Virus record (IMG/VR): IMGVR_UViG_3300038455_000038
Span: 1 to 46,432 of that record
DNA from: a virus
Reading direction: 5' to 3' (one strand)
DNA length: 46,432 nucleotides
Under the pieces are notes generated by a model that was given only the letters and a program-made list of their open reading frames with translations, searched no databases and had not been told where the DNA came from. Below are positions 39,856 to 46,432 of this stretch, piece after piece. Position 1 is the stretch's first letter. Each line of letters starts with the position of its first letter. Both the position numbers and the translations under genes were made by a program.

Positions 39856-40494
39856 ATGGATATTATCATCAGACTTATTGAAAATGTGGGCTTCCCGATT
39901 ACCATATCGGCGGGTCTGCTTTATATCGTTTTCCGTTTGCTTTCTCTCATTCCCCGCCCCAAAACCATCAAAACCGATCCTGCCGATGTCATCCCCACTC
40001 AGGCCGAAACCGCCTTGCTTGTAGCGGGTACTATGAGCACACTGGTCAACGAAACGACCAAGCGGTTCGAGGAAATATCTGAGAAGGATAAACTTATCGT
40101 CCAGAGTCTTAGCCTCTTGATCGAAGGGTTGAAAAAGCATGATCAGCGGGTGGATGAAGTCAAGGAAAGCGTGAACGAAGTCAAATCCTTAGTTTCAAAT
40201 GCCGTCGGTCAAATGGTGGGGGTTGCGCAGCAACGCGATTCAATCATTGCTGCCATTCCGCAAAAGGTGGAACAGATTATGTTACCAGAAATTCATAAAG
40301 TACCAGACGAAACTAAAGCGGCGCTTGACCCGCGTTTTGATGAAGTATTGGCCGAACTGAGAACAATTCGCGAAGAGATTAAATGTGCCCCAGACAAGAC
40401 CGTTGAAAAGATAGAGCGGTCACTGGATGCGCTGACAGAGAAGATTGAACAATGGTTCAACAGTCAAAAGAGAGAGGACAAACCCAATGAATGA
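39856..40494 (+). CDS. Membrane-anchored coiled-coil protein (holin candidate)
   Basis: A 212-aa protein. Residues 8-32 (IENVGFPITISAGLLYIVFRL) form one transmembrane helix, followed by about 170 mostly helical, charged residues with long coiled coil (RFEEISEKDKLIVQSLSLLIEG). A single N-terminal span of this 'GFPi.ia..Ly' type with a charged helical tail is seen in YvrJ/BhlA-like small phage membrane proteins. Placement before the lysin suggests lysis timing or a spanin-like role. Confidence 0.55.
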   Translation: MDIIIRLIENVGFPITISAGLLYIVFRLLSLIPRPKTIKTDPADVIPTQAETALLVAGTMSTLVNETTKRFEEISEKDKLIVQSLSLLIEGLKKHDQRVDEVKESVNEVKSLVSNAVGQMVGVAQQRDSIIAAIPQKVEQIMLPEIHKVPDETKAALDPRFDEVLAELRTIREEIKCAPDKTVEKIERSLDALTEKIEQWFNSQKREDKPNE

Positions 40495-40879
40495 CATCTT
40501 TGCATCCCCTGAATTTATCCGATGGGCCGCTACCATTGCGGGCGGGGCCGTTGCGGCGGCGATCATTGCTCTGGCGCTGCGGTTGAGCGCAGGTGAACTG
40601 TTCAAAATCTGGCAATTTGTACGCGGTGAGGTTCCTGCTGTAATTGAGGCATTTGACGACCCTGACGATCCTCTTGTCCTCTGGTTAGATAAATACATTC
40701 CTGGCAATGCCACCGCCGTTATCAATCAAGCGCTGCCTGCATTCTTGCGGATCGTCGCTGATAAGCTGGATGACCAGATCAATAAGTCCGACTCTGGCGA
40801 AGCGGCAAGTGAGCCGCCGAACCTACCGGCGCAGTCTCAGGACCTGAATTGCCTGGCGTTATGCCAGGAGAGGAAATAA
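40487..40879 (+). CDS. Single-span membrane protein (second holin candidate)
   Basis: A 130-aa protein from ATG 40487 with GAGAGGA upstream. Residues 8-31 (FIRWAATIAGGAVAAAIIALAL) are a transmembrane helix rich in Ala/Gly; the rest is soluble and helical (AVINQALPAFLRIVADKLDDQI). It overlaps the previous gene by 8 bases. With its neighbour it could be a two-component holin or holin/antiholin pair. Confidence 0.55.
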   Translation: MNDIFASPEFIRWAATIAGGAVAAAIIALALRLSAGELFKIWQFVRGEVPAVIEAFDDPDDPLVLWLDKYIPGNATAVINQALPAFLRIVADKLDDQINKSDSGEAASEPPNLPAQSQDLNCLALCQERK

Positions 40880-40885
40880 ACGACG

Positions 40886-41113
40886 ATGAATAACAAAGTT
40901 CCTAAATTCCAGCAAATCTGCTATATCCTGAACAGCCTACACCTCTTCGCGCTGGCTGCGGGTATGCGCTGGCTGGCGTTCAAAATCGCGCGACCAGAAT
41001 ACCGCGATTACGGCATTCAAGATCAGGCGGGTTATCTCGGCTGGTTTGGTACACCTCAGTTAGGATGTCTGGCCTTCAAGCGCGAGGACCAGACGATACA
41101 ATTCAGGTGGTGA
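40886..41113 (+). CDS. Hypothetical small protein of the lysis region
   Basis: A 75-aa protein with a mildly hydrophobic helix (ICYILNSLHLFALAAGMRWLAF, about residues 11-32) that may be membrane-associated, followed by a beta-rich part. GAGAGGAAA lies upstream. No family recognised. Confidence 0.5.
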   Translation: MNNKVPKFQQICYILNSLHLFALAAGMRWLAFKIARPEYRDYGIQDQAGYLGWFGTPQLGCLAFKREDQTIQFRW

Positions 41114-41358
41114 TGATGAAGAAATCAGCACTCAAACAACGGATCGCCGAACTTGAGGCAGAAAATGCTGAACTTAAACGGCGCGTGGAGCAACTTGAAC
41201 AAATAAGCAAGATCATCGCATCACCCATTGCTCCCTATCCATATAAGACGGTCACTATCAAATCACCTGATACTGGCTACATTTGGTATCCCGATCCTGA
41301 CAGTACGGCATTTCCACCCCCTAAGCCAATGTGGAGAACATGGTGCAACACACAATGA
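41113..41358 (+). CDS. Hypothetical coiled-coil protein before the lysin
   Basis: An 81-aa protein. Residues 6-38 (LKQRIAELEAENAELKRRVE) are a clear leucine-zipper-like coiled coil, followed by a Pro/Tyr-rich tail. The start overlaps the previous stop (TGATG) and the stop overlaps the lysin start (ATGA). It might dimerise or bind the lysin. Confidence 0.5.
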   Translation: MMKKSALKQRIAELEAENAELKRRVEQLEQISKIIASPIAPYPYKTVTIKSPDTGYIWYPDPDSTAFPPPKPMWRTWCNTQ

Positions 41359-42638
41359 AAACAAGACTCTGGTTTACTCTCTGGTTTGTTCTTACCGGAT
41401 CATCCTTGCTGCTGATCAATGGCTACACGATTATCAGCGGCGCACAAAATATTATAGATGTCCCGACGACTACACCTACAGTTACCCGAAATATCGTCGA
41501 GATGACTATGCTGCTGGATGGCATCGTGCGCCAGTTTGACTGCATTGAGGCTACTCCCTGGTCTGAACCTACGCAGGAATCCGGCGATCTGCCCACTTCC
41601 ACCCCCACGCCTAGCCCTACACCGATCCCGCGCTGTTATGGGCTGGTCATTGCCACGTCGCTTAACGTCCGTTCCGGGCCGGGAACCGCCTACAGCGTAT
41701 CGACCACGCTCAAGATTATGGCTCAGGTGGACATCCTGAGCGCGGTAGTCAACGCCGGTGGTGAGACGTGGTACAGAATAACTAGCCCCGCCGGGTATGT
41801 GCTCAGCACCTATGTCACGATCCCGACTGATGCGGCGTGTAATTTGGCTGCCATGAGTGCCGCGCCGGTCAACAAGTTCGGGCTGCATCTTACGGTTGGG
41901 GCCAGTCAAGACGTGGTGTACGCCGCGCTGCCCAGAGTCGGACTGCTGAAAGGGACTTCTGGAACCGAGAATATCATCATCGGGGCGCGCAAGTTACGCC
42001 CCGATTTGTTAATCCTCTATCGCGTGATTGCGCCCGACTGCCCGCCCGGTTGGGGACAGGGGGACGCGCCGACGGTGGCCGATTCCTGGTGGAGCGCCAA
42101 ATACAGCCAATGGAAAGCGGCGGGGATGATCGGGATAGCAGATTTTTACGAACTGACGAATGAATGTGGATATGGCGGATCAGCTTTCGAGCGCGCGTTC
42201 TGGGGCCGGATGATCGAGCACGCCAACGCTGCGGGGGTCTGCTTAGCGCTGTTTTCGGACAGTTACGGAACACCTACCACGCTCGAATTCCAGTTCCGCG
42301 CGCCGATCTTGGACTTGGCGCTGGCGCAAGAGTGCAAACCGGGAAAACGCCATATTATTGCCATGCACAGTTACGAAGGGGTAAACAGTGGGGACTGGAA
42401 GTTTGGACGCTGGCGGCTATTCATGAGCACGATGGCCGCGAAATACAAGGCGGTTCCGATTGTGTTTACGGAATACGCTTACAATTCCGGGTCCGGGAAA
42501 GTGGATTGCGGGGCGCTATGGACGGATTGGGCACGGGCCGAAAGAGAATACAGCGCCGATCCGCAGGTGCTAGGGGCGCTGTATTTCAATGCGTCGCCGG
42601 TCGGGGGCTGGATGGATATTAGCTCTTGCCTGATTTAA
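41355..42638 (+). CDS. Putative lysin: N-terminal anchor, SH3b, clan GH-A-like glycosidase
   Basis: A 427-aa protein. Residues 5-27 are a hydrophobic N-terminal segment (signal or anchor). A Pro/Thr linker (TSTPTPSPTP) is at 81-90. A bacterial SH3 domain runs from about 95 to 158 (IATSLNVRSGPGTAYSV, then WYRITSPAGYV). A TIM-barrel-like glycosidase spans 175-427: YELTNECGY gives acid/base E270 in the 'NE' motif, and VFTEYAY gives nucleophile E373. This is unlike muramidases or amidases usual in phages. Position after membrane proteins suggests host wall or capsule lysis. The linker style resembles Chloroflexota proteins. Confidence 0.65.
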   Translation: MKTRLWFTLWFVLTGSSLLLINGYTIISGAQNIIDVPTTTPTVTRNIVEMTMLLDGIVRQFDCIEATPWSEPTQESGDLPTSTPTPSPTPIPRCYGLVIATSLNVRSGPGTAYSVSTTLKIMAQVDILSAVVNAGGETWYRITSPAGYVLSTYVTIPTDAACNLAAMSAAPVNKFGLHLTVGASQDVVYAALPRVGLLKGTSGTENIIIGARKLRPDLLILYRVIAPDCPPGWGQGDAPTVADSWWSAKYSQWKAAGMIGIADFYELTNECGYGGSAFERAFWGRMIEHANAAGVCLALFSDSYGTPTTLEFQFRAPILDLALAQECKPGKRHIIAMHSYEGVNSGDWKFGRWRLFMSTMAAKYKAVPIVFTEYAYNSGSGKVDCGALWTDWARAEREYSADPQVLGALYFNASPVGGWMDISSCLI

Positions 42639-42807
42639 ATCCGTGTGTGGATCGGGTGTCGTGGGTTTGATCCGGCCACCATAACCCGCGCTCTCTGGCA
42701 TCCGCCTCGATCAGGCGTCGAAGATACTCCGAGATGTTGCCGCCTGCTAATCTGCGCAGGGCGAGATGCTCATCATCCGTGCCCCTGAGTTGTGCTATTG
42801 TTTTCAT
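42619..42807 (-). CDS. Small ribbon-helix-helix-like protein
   Basis: A 62-aa protein. LRGTDDEHLALRRLAGGNISEYLRRLIEAD reads like an RHH domain lacking a clear first strand ('..lr.la...n.SeylR.lie.d'). Such proteins are DNA-binding or antitoxin-like. Its 3' end overlaps the lysin gene by 20 bases in convergent orientation, marking the point where the two arcs meet. Confidence 0.5.
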   Translation of the reverse strand: MKTIAQLRGTDDEHLALRRLAGGNISEYLRRLIEADARERGLWWPDQTHDTRSTHGFKSGKS

Positions 42808-42849
42808 GGTATAATTTCCTTGATGGCTCTCCCCGTTTCGGCGGGGTCT

Positions 42850-42879
42850 GATGTTGGCCCCCGGTTGCTCGCCGGGGGC
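42850..42879. repeat. Duplicated 30-bp hairpin element, copy 1
   Basis: GATGTTGGCC-CCCGGTTGCTCGC-type sequence at 42850-42879 recurs at 43199-43228 with one mismatch in 30 bases. Each copy forms a strong hairpin and lies just beyond the stop codon of a leftward gene (42892 and 43237). Confidence 0.8.
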
Positions 42880-42887
42880 CGTTTTTA
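42856..42887 (+). terminator. Intrinsic terminator for the late operon
   Basis: A 9-bp stem GGCCCCCGG (42856-42864) with CCGGGGGCC (42872-42880), then GTTTTTATT on the plus strand. It would stop rightward late transcription after the lysin gene. On the minus strand the hairpin follows the 84-aa gene but has no T-run. Confidence 0.8.
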
Positions 42888-42891
42888 TTAG

Positions 42892-43146
42892 TTAGAGTTC
42901 GAGTTCGCTTTCAATCTTGGCGACGATTGTTTTCGCCGCCGCGAGCGAGAAGACGGGCACTCCTATTGCCCGCTCGTCTGCGTGGATACGTTCCATTACT
43001 TGGGGGTCAATGTTTTCCAACTTAAACATAGAGACGATTTCTCTAGCTCGCTCTATATGCCTCTCTCTCTTGTAGCAGTGCGGACCCGCCAAGAGGAGAT
43101 GATAGAGCAAATCACTCACGTTTTTTCTTGTTTCTTGCTCGTTCAC
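42892..43146 (-). CDS. Hypothetical protein
   Basis: An 84-aa helical protein, GTG start with GGAAGAAA upstream. Basic/acidic helices (CYKRERHIERAREIVSMFKLEN, AAAKTIVAKIESELEL). No family recognised. It lies between the two copies of the duplicated hairpin, as if gene and hairpin had been exchanged as a unit. Confidence 0.55.
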   Translation of the reverse strand: MNEQETRKNVSDLLYHLLLAGPHCYKRERHIERAREIVSMFKLENIDPQVMERIHADERAIGVPVFSLAAAKTIVAKIESELEL

Positions 43147-43198
43147 TTTCTTCCAACTTTCTCTGCGTGAAGGGTGCGCAGCCCCCTATAATTCTGGC

Positions 43199-43228
43199 GA
43201 TGTTGGCCTCCGGTTGCTCGCCGGGGGC
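43199..43228. repeat. Duplicated 30-bp hairpin element, copy 2
   Basis: Second copy of the 42850-42879 element, 29 of 30 identical. It still forms a hairpin, followed on the plus strand by GATTTGTTT, a weaker T-run than copy 1. It sits a few bases beyond the stop of the 188-aa leftward gene. Confidence 0.8.
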
Positions 43229-43236
43229 TGATTTGT

Positions 43237-43803
43237 TTAGCTATTTTCCCACCCGACCTCTAAAATGGTCGCCATTTCACATGCAATCTTGCGTGCTTTG
43301 GTGATGGTGTCTGTTTCTTGACTTTCGTAGGGAGAGTGGACCTTGTAACCGCCATTCTCAAGTTTTTCAATCTGGACTTTTCCGCTGCTTGTATCGATGG
43401 TTAAAGCGCCTGTGATTTCGTCACTCCCCCAGGCATCCTCAAATTCCCGGTGCTGATAGGTCTGGCCGTTTTCTTCTTCGATTTCGGTTTCGATTTCGGT
43501 TGCGGGATTTTTCGCCGCAATCTGCTGTCCCTTGCCCTCGGTGCTGTAGTAACTGTCGGGGTCATTCGGGACAAAAAACCGCGATTGTTCAATCGGGGTC
43601 GTGGCTGCAATCTTAAAAAACTCGTTCACCCATTCCTGCGCCGCTTCGATGGTTTCAAGCCCGTCGCGAACAATACGACCCTTGAGCGTTTCGCCTGTGA
43701 TGGTCACGTCGTTACCCCAAATACGGATTTGATACCCCTGGTATTCCGCGTCGAGAACCTTGATTGACCCTTCCCATCCGATGTGCTTTTCTGTGTATTC
43801 CAT
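43237..43803 (-). CDS. Hypothetical protein, two beta-rich halves
   Basis: A 188-aa acidic protein. The first half (WEGSIKVLDAEYQGYQIRIW, then TLKGRIVRDG) and the last part (VQIEKLENGGYKVHSPYESQ) are beta-rich and joined by a Glu-rich linker (TEIETEIEEENGQ). ATG at 43803 with AGGAG upstream. It is the first gene after the palindrome-rich promoter at 43850-43884. Not recognised. Confidence 0.6.
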   Translation of the reverse strand: MEYTEKHIGWEGSIKVLDAEYQGYQIRIWGNDVTITGETLKGRIVRDGLETIEAAQEWVNEFFKIAATTPIEQSRFFVPNDPDSYYSTEGKGQQIAAKNPATEIETEIEEENGQTYQHREFEDAWGSDEITGALTIDTSSGKVQIEKLENGGYKVHSPYESQETDTITKARKIACEMATILEVGWENS

Positions 43804-43824
43804 TTTCCTTTTGCTCCTTGCTCT

Positions 43825-43884
43825 GAGCACCTGAGTGCTCTCTGATGTTGATATGATCATATCACAGATATATATCTGTGTCAA
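43825..43884 (-). promoter_or_regulatory. Leftward promoter with three palindromes
   Basis: On the minus strand, TTGACA (43884-43879), a 17-bp spacer and TATGAT (43861-43856). CACAGATATATATCTGTG (43863-43880) is a perfect 18-bp palindrome filling the spacer. GATATGATCATATC (43850-43863) is a perfect 14-bp palindrome over the -10. GAGCACCTGAGTGCTC (43825-43840) is a further 6-bp-arm palindrome downstream. Stacked symmetrical sites on a near-consensus promoter point to tight repression, possibly by more than one protein. Confidence 0.8.
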
Positions 43885-43897
43885 ACGTTTGGTCAAG

Positions 43898-43922
43898 CAA
43901 AAAGCCCCCAACTTTTGGGGGG
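43898..43922 (-). terminator. Intrinsic terminator after the 72-aa leftward gene
   Basis: Read on the minus strand, a C5-6 run pairs with GGGGG around a short AAAAGTT loop and is followed by CTTTTTGC. It would end leftward transcription coming from the BRO and 72-aa genes, just before the next leftward promoter. A second GC hairpin (CCCGCC/GGCGGG, about 43931-43946) lies directly upstream of it. Confidence 0.7.
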
Positions 43923-43970
43923 ATGAAAACCCGCCTTGCGGCGGGGGTGATATGGTACAGATTTGGTACT

Positions 43971-44189
43971 TTATCCCTCTTTATCACTTTCCTCTGCAAT
44001 GCGCAGTAATGTCTCCTCATCGAAATTTGGCTGATTTACTATCCATTCGACCAAGTAAGGAAAATCGTGCTCTCCCTCAACGCCGAGAAATGTCCCATCC
44101 TCAAATTCGATCTTGGTGAGTTTCCAGGTAGCCCCGCCTAATTCCTCGGAGATGTACCCACGAATATCCTTGATAGGTTTCCCGATCAA
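43971..44189 (-). CDS. Hypothetical small acidic protein
   Basis: A 72-aa protein: IGKPIKDIRGYISEELGGAT, then FEDGTFLGVEGEHDFPYLVE. This resembles small uncharacterised phage proteins with an alternating beta-hairpin 'feDGt...vegEHD.pYl'. The annotated start is a TTG at 44189. The frame stays open upstream to about 44222 (adding DNNYECSLAAL-type residues), so the true start may be non-standard and earlier. Confidence 0.5.
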   Translation of the reverse strand: MIGKPIKDIRGYISEELGGATWKLTKIEFEDGTFLGVEGEHDFPYLVEWIVNQPNFDEETLLRIAEESDKEG

Positions 44190-44253
44190 GGCCGCAAGAC
44201 TACACTCGTAATTATTATCCTTTACCTTGATGTCTTAATACGTAACCACGATC

Positions 44254-45096
44254 CTATCCTCCCTTGATTAACCGCTGCCCCGTGATGTGATGAATACCTA
44301 AACTATCGCAAAGTTCCTTAAGGTTCTTTCCTATCGGGCGAACATGGCGTTCTATGATGTTGAGAATTTCATCCATTGTCAGACGATCTCGGTGCTCAAA
44401 GATCAACTGCAAGCCAGCTTCAGCGGCAGTTAAGATTGCCAATTGATATGGCGGCAGTGCGTCACGGATCGATTCCGATCCCAATATAATTTTGAGGTTG
44501 GCGGCAATCTCCCCGAATAGTGCTAGATATTCAGAATTGACAAAGTGGCTGTAATTCGGTTTTTCACACACTCGGTCAACTGCTGTCATTAGACATTTGA
44601 ATGTTTCTTTGTTCTGGTGACGCTTACGGAAAAGCTGTACAGCAGGATGTTGACCATAACCCGCTGCGTCATACATCTCTAGTTCGGTTTCCCGGCGAAT
44701 GACAGCCTTTTCAGGCTTGCGTGCTTCCTCATATGCTTGATAACCCATCCCTGCCAACCAATCACGCACGAACTCAGCGTTAGGCGAGGGAATAGATTGT
44801 ACAATGCGCATCACGGTTTGACCATCTGCGCATTCCGTCAACCTCATCTTCCCATCGCGCGCTTGCAATTTCAACTTGATCACTTTCTGATCATGTTGAA
44901 AACCATCTTGAGTTAATCTGGCGCTGGTACGCCGCCATAAAACATCGGGGCGGGATTCAAGATCGGAAAATACCGCCATTAGATCAACGAGTGAAAAGAA
45001 CTCAATTCCATTGTGTTCAACGCGGCGGATATTGGCGAACTGTATTTCAATGAGGGGCATTTGACGATTGGGGGAACTGCTGGTAATATCATTCAT
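44254..45096 (-). CDS. BRO/KilA-type antirepressor-like protein
   Basis: A 280-aa protein, ATG at 45096 after AGGAGG. The N-terminal domain has IEFFSLVDLMAVFSDLESRP, then VLWRRTSARL and MRLTECADGQTVMRIVQSIP, which matches BRO-N ('wf...Dv...l.......w......l'). The C-terminal domain (EKAVIRRETELEMYDAAGYG...LKELCDSLG) resembles DinD-type extensions and ends with a helix-turn-helix-like LKELCDSLGIHHITGQRLIK. Such proteins bind DNA and alter repressor action. Confidence 0.75.
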   Translation of the reverse strand: MNDITSSSPNRQMPLIEIQFANIRRVEHNGIEFFSLVDLMAVFSDLESRPDVLWRRTSARLTQDGFQHDQKVIKLKLQARDGKMRLTECADGQTVMRIVQSIPSPNAEFVRDWLAGMGYQAYEEARKPEKAVIRRETELEMYDAAGYGQHPAVQLFRKRHQNKETFKCLMTAVDRVCEKPNYSHFVNSEYLALFGEIAANLKIILGSESIRDALPPYQLAILTAAEAGLQLIFEHRDRLTMDEILNIIERHVRPIGKNLKELCDSLGIHHITGQRLIKGG

Positions 45097-45155
45097 CAGA
45101 TAGCCTCCTGGGGCTGTCTCACTTCCCCGGCCCGACATGGCGCGGGGACTTCTGT

Positions 45156-45184
45156 ATTATACCGCAGCCAGGCCGGGGGAGCAA
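45156..45184 (-). promoter_or_regulatory. Leftward promoter for the BRO gene
   Basis: On the minus strand TATAAT (45161-45156) is preceded at 17 bp by TTGCTC (45184-45179), three of six at -35. The core GGTATAAT recurs in the promoter at 1357 and in the element at 39821. It starts transcription about 50 bases before the BRO ATG. Confidence 0.55.
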
Positions 45185-45194
45185 AATCAGCGGG

Positions 45195-45518
45195 TTAGGG
45201 ATGCTCTCTTTTCAGCCCCTTGAGAATCAATTGAAAATACGCCGGATCGTGATACCGGTAGCCCTCGTAGCGCCGGTTCCCTTCCCGGTCGATTTCGTAT
45301 ACCTGGAAGTAGTCAGGATAACCCCCGCCGATGGTCCGTTCAATCGCCGCCAGGGCGTAACGCGGGATAGCCCTGGACGTGTGGCCGTCGGAGCAATATT
45401 CAATCGGGACGCGCTGCCCGTTACGGTCGAACAGGCACTTGAAAAAGTAGTGACCGGTCGAAGAGCAGTAGACGACCTTGCGAACGAGTAGCAGTTTCCA
45501 GGCGCGCGGGTTGGTCAT
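45195..45518 (-). CDS. Hypothetical protein
   Basis: A 107-aa, Tyr-rich protein with strand-turn-strand segments (KLLLVRKVVYCSSTGHYFFK, YFQVYEIDREGNRRYEGYRY). I chose ATG at 45518 with GAGGAAACC upstream. No family recognised. Leftward block that continues across the contig join. Confidence 0.55.
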   Translation of the reverse strand: MTNPRAWKLLLVRKVVYCSSTGHYFFKCLFDRNGQRVPIEYCSDGHTSRAIPRYALAAIERTIGGGYPDYFQVYEIDREGNRRYEGYRYHDPAYFQLILKGLKREHP

Positions 45519-45528
45519 GGTTTCCTCA

Positions 45529-45870
45529 CTATCCTTCGCCCGCGAGTGCACGCTTGACTGCGTTGACTGCATATGACCACAACCAACTTGAGCCGTCTAC
45601 ATAGAGGCGTGGATAAAGAAACGGATTGTCACCGACTTTGTAACGCACGCGATCTGTTTCTAATCCAGGCATTAAAACTTCGCAGGCTTTCCCGTTTGGG
45701 GTAGTGATGATAAACCCGTAACGCCCATCACGATCAAGTGATTGAGCGCAATTGATAGGCAATTTCGTAAAGCCGCAGTCGTTGAGAAATATATCCATAT
45801 TACGAACTGCCAGATCAAAACTGGCATTCTGAATTGGTTCTGTTCCTGGGTTAATAAATGCGATGGTCAT
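45529..45870 (-). CDS. Hypothetical protein
   Basis: A 113-aa alpha/beta protein (MTIAFINPGTEPIQNASFDL, GRYGFIITTPNGKACEVLMP). GGAGG precedes the start, which overlaps the previous stop (TAATG). Not recognised. Confidence 0.6.
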   Translation of the reverse strand: MTIAFINPGTEPIQNASFDLAVRNMDIFLNDCGFTKLPINCAQSLDRDGRYGFIITTPNGKACEVLMPGLETDRVRYKVGDNPFLYPRLYVDGSSWLWSYAVNAVKRALAGEG

Positions 45871-46100
45871 TATGTCAAATCCTCCGGCGTAGGGCCGTCA
45901 TAATCATCCGGCACGCTAAAATCATCGGACATGGTAGCGGGATGATACCAGTCGTCAATGGCTTTTTCGAGTCGCAAGAGCGCATCTTCAATGACGACCC
46001 AACATTGCGGGCCGAACTTGGAATTGGTCAGGACTTCAAGATCGGCCACCATCTGACGGGCAATGTGCATAGAGATTGCAGTGGGTTGTTTCTTTGGCAA
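45870..46100 (-). CDS. Hypothetical protein
   Basis: A 76-aa protein with a TTG start behind GGGAAACC; an internal ATG at residue 11 lacks a ribosome site. A helical first half (ARQMVADLEVLTNSKFG) is followed by an acidic Asp/Pro-rich tail (SDDFSVPDDYDGPTPEDLT). Unknown. Confidence 0.5.
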   Translation of the reverse strand: MPKKQPTAISMHIARQMVADLEVLTNSKFGPQCWVVIEDALLRLEKAIDDWYHPATMSDDFSVPDDYDGPTPEDLT

Positions 46101-46148
46101 GATCGTGGTTTCCCTTTCATTCCTTCGTAGAATTCCAAGTATACAAAG

Positions 46149-46355
46149 TTAACACGCTCGAATATAACGCCGCGCCGCTTTGCTATACGATTTCCATACG
46201 TGCCCGCAGTCTAAGCACCGTATTTCGCAACACACCGGACTTACAGAACGCGCCGATAGATTTTGCCCTTCATTCCAAGTCCTTCTAATATAGGCACTGT
46301 AGTTTTTCTTTTTACAGTTGGAACATCGTAAATGATACCAATGACCTTTACTCAT
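46149..46355 (-). CDS. Small zinc-ribbon protein spanning the contig join
   Basis: A 68-aa basic protein. CSNCKK at residues 11-16 and CLDCG at about 47-51 would hold one zinc; two more Cys (about 42-43) lie between. Its first 16 codons lie inside the terminal repeat, so the gene also begins at base 50 of the left end. The start follows GAGGGG and overlaps the stop of the startless zinc-ribbon frame (ATGA). Confidence 0.65.
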   Translation of the reverse strand: MSKGHWYHLRCSNCKKKNYSAYIRRTWNEGQNLSARSVSPVCCEIRCLDCGHVWKSYSKAARRYIRAC

Positions 46356-46432
46356 TGTTCACCCCTCTTAGTGTTTCGCTGGCAGTCGGGACATAACCAG
46401 CCGTATTTTCGGGTATTCTTCCATCCTGCTTT
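46306..46432. repeat. Direct terminal repeat, right copy
   Basis: Identical to bases 1-127. Joining the two copies restores an unbroken leftward gene (46149-46355) and gives a 46,305-bp circle. Confidence 0.95.

Noticed and set aside
43185-43190. Plus-strand TATAAT near 43.19 kb as a promoter
   Set aside because: No plausible -35 at 15-19 bp and no rightward gene follows.
1-46432. CRISPR array or insertion sequence
   Set aside because: No regularly spaced repeats with unique spacers and no transposase were seen; the only direct repeats are the terminal copy, the 17-bp pair at 7570 and the duplicated hairpin.

Overview
This window is a complete genome of a tailed, siphovirus-like double-stranded DNA phage, probably a circular contig from an assembly. 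The first 127 bases (1-127) are identical to the last 127 (46306-46432), so the unique circle is about 46,305 bp and one gene runs across the join. It has the full set of virion genes: terminase, portal, MuF head protein, protease/scaffold, HK97-type capsid, tail tube, tape measure and tail tip. No integrase, DNA polymerase or partition gene was recognised. The host cannot be fixed from the sequence. The Pro/Thr linker and bacterial SH3 domain of the putative lysin are of a style common in Chloroflexota, which is only a weak hint.

Layout. Read as a circle, the genome has two transcription arcs that diverge at about 5.57 kb and converge at about 42.63 kb. The leftward arc (5509 down to 1, then 46305 down to 42619) carries small accessory genes, a putative single-strand annealing protein, an HNH endonuclease, a BRO-type antirepressor and many genes of unknown function. 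It has its own promoters near 5.55, 1.36, 45.16 and 43.87 kb. The rightward arc starts at a strong promoter (5611-5638) with a small HTH protein. It continues through a roughly 1.1 kb stretch without genes that holds tRNA-Leu(UAA) and a 207-nt RNA with tRNA-like ends. Small zinc-ribbon genes, two DNA methyltransferases (MT-A70 and C5 type), a replication initiator-like protein and a DnaB-type helicase follow. A second strong promoter (15866-15894) precedes the late operon: terS, terL, portal, MuF, protease/scaffold, decoration and capsid proteins, connectors, a glycosyltransferase/methyltransferase cassette, tail genes, two membrane proteins and an SH3b glycosidase lysin.

How the parts work together. 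The divergent promoters at 5.55-5.64 kb share a 15-bp inverted repeat, a plausible operator for the HTH protein encoded just downstream. Leftward genes would act early in recombination and host takeover, and the middle rightward genes in replication and DNA modification. The 15.87 kb promoter, with a perfect palindrome over its -10, would drive assembly and lysis.

The most unusual content: the 1.1 kb noncoding structured stretch next to tRNA-Leu (comparable in setting to the GOLLD and ROOL large phage RNAs); the 207-nt tRNA-like RNA; a 29-bp-span hairpin with a pseudoknot-capable loop at 11.1-11.2 kb; a MuF head protein fused to an A/T-rich HExxH metallopeptidase domain with a small cysteine-rich partner gene; and a glycosylation cassette inserted between head-connector and tail genes.
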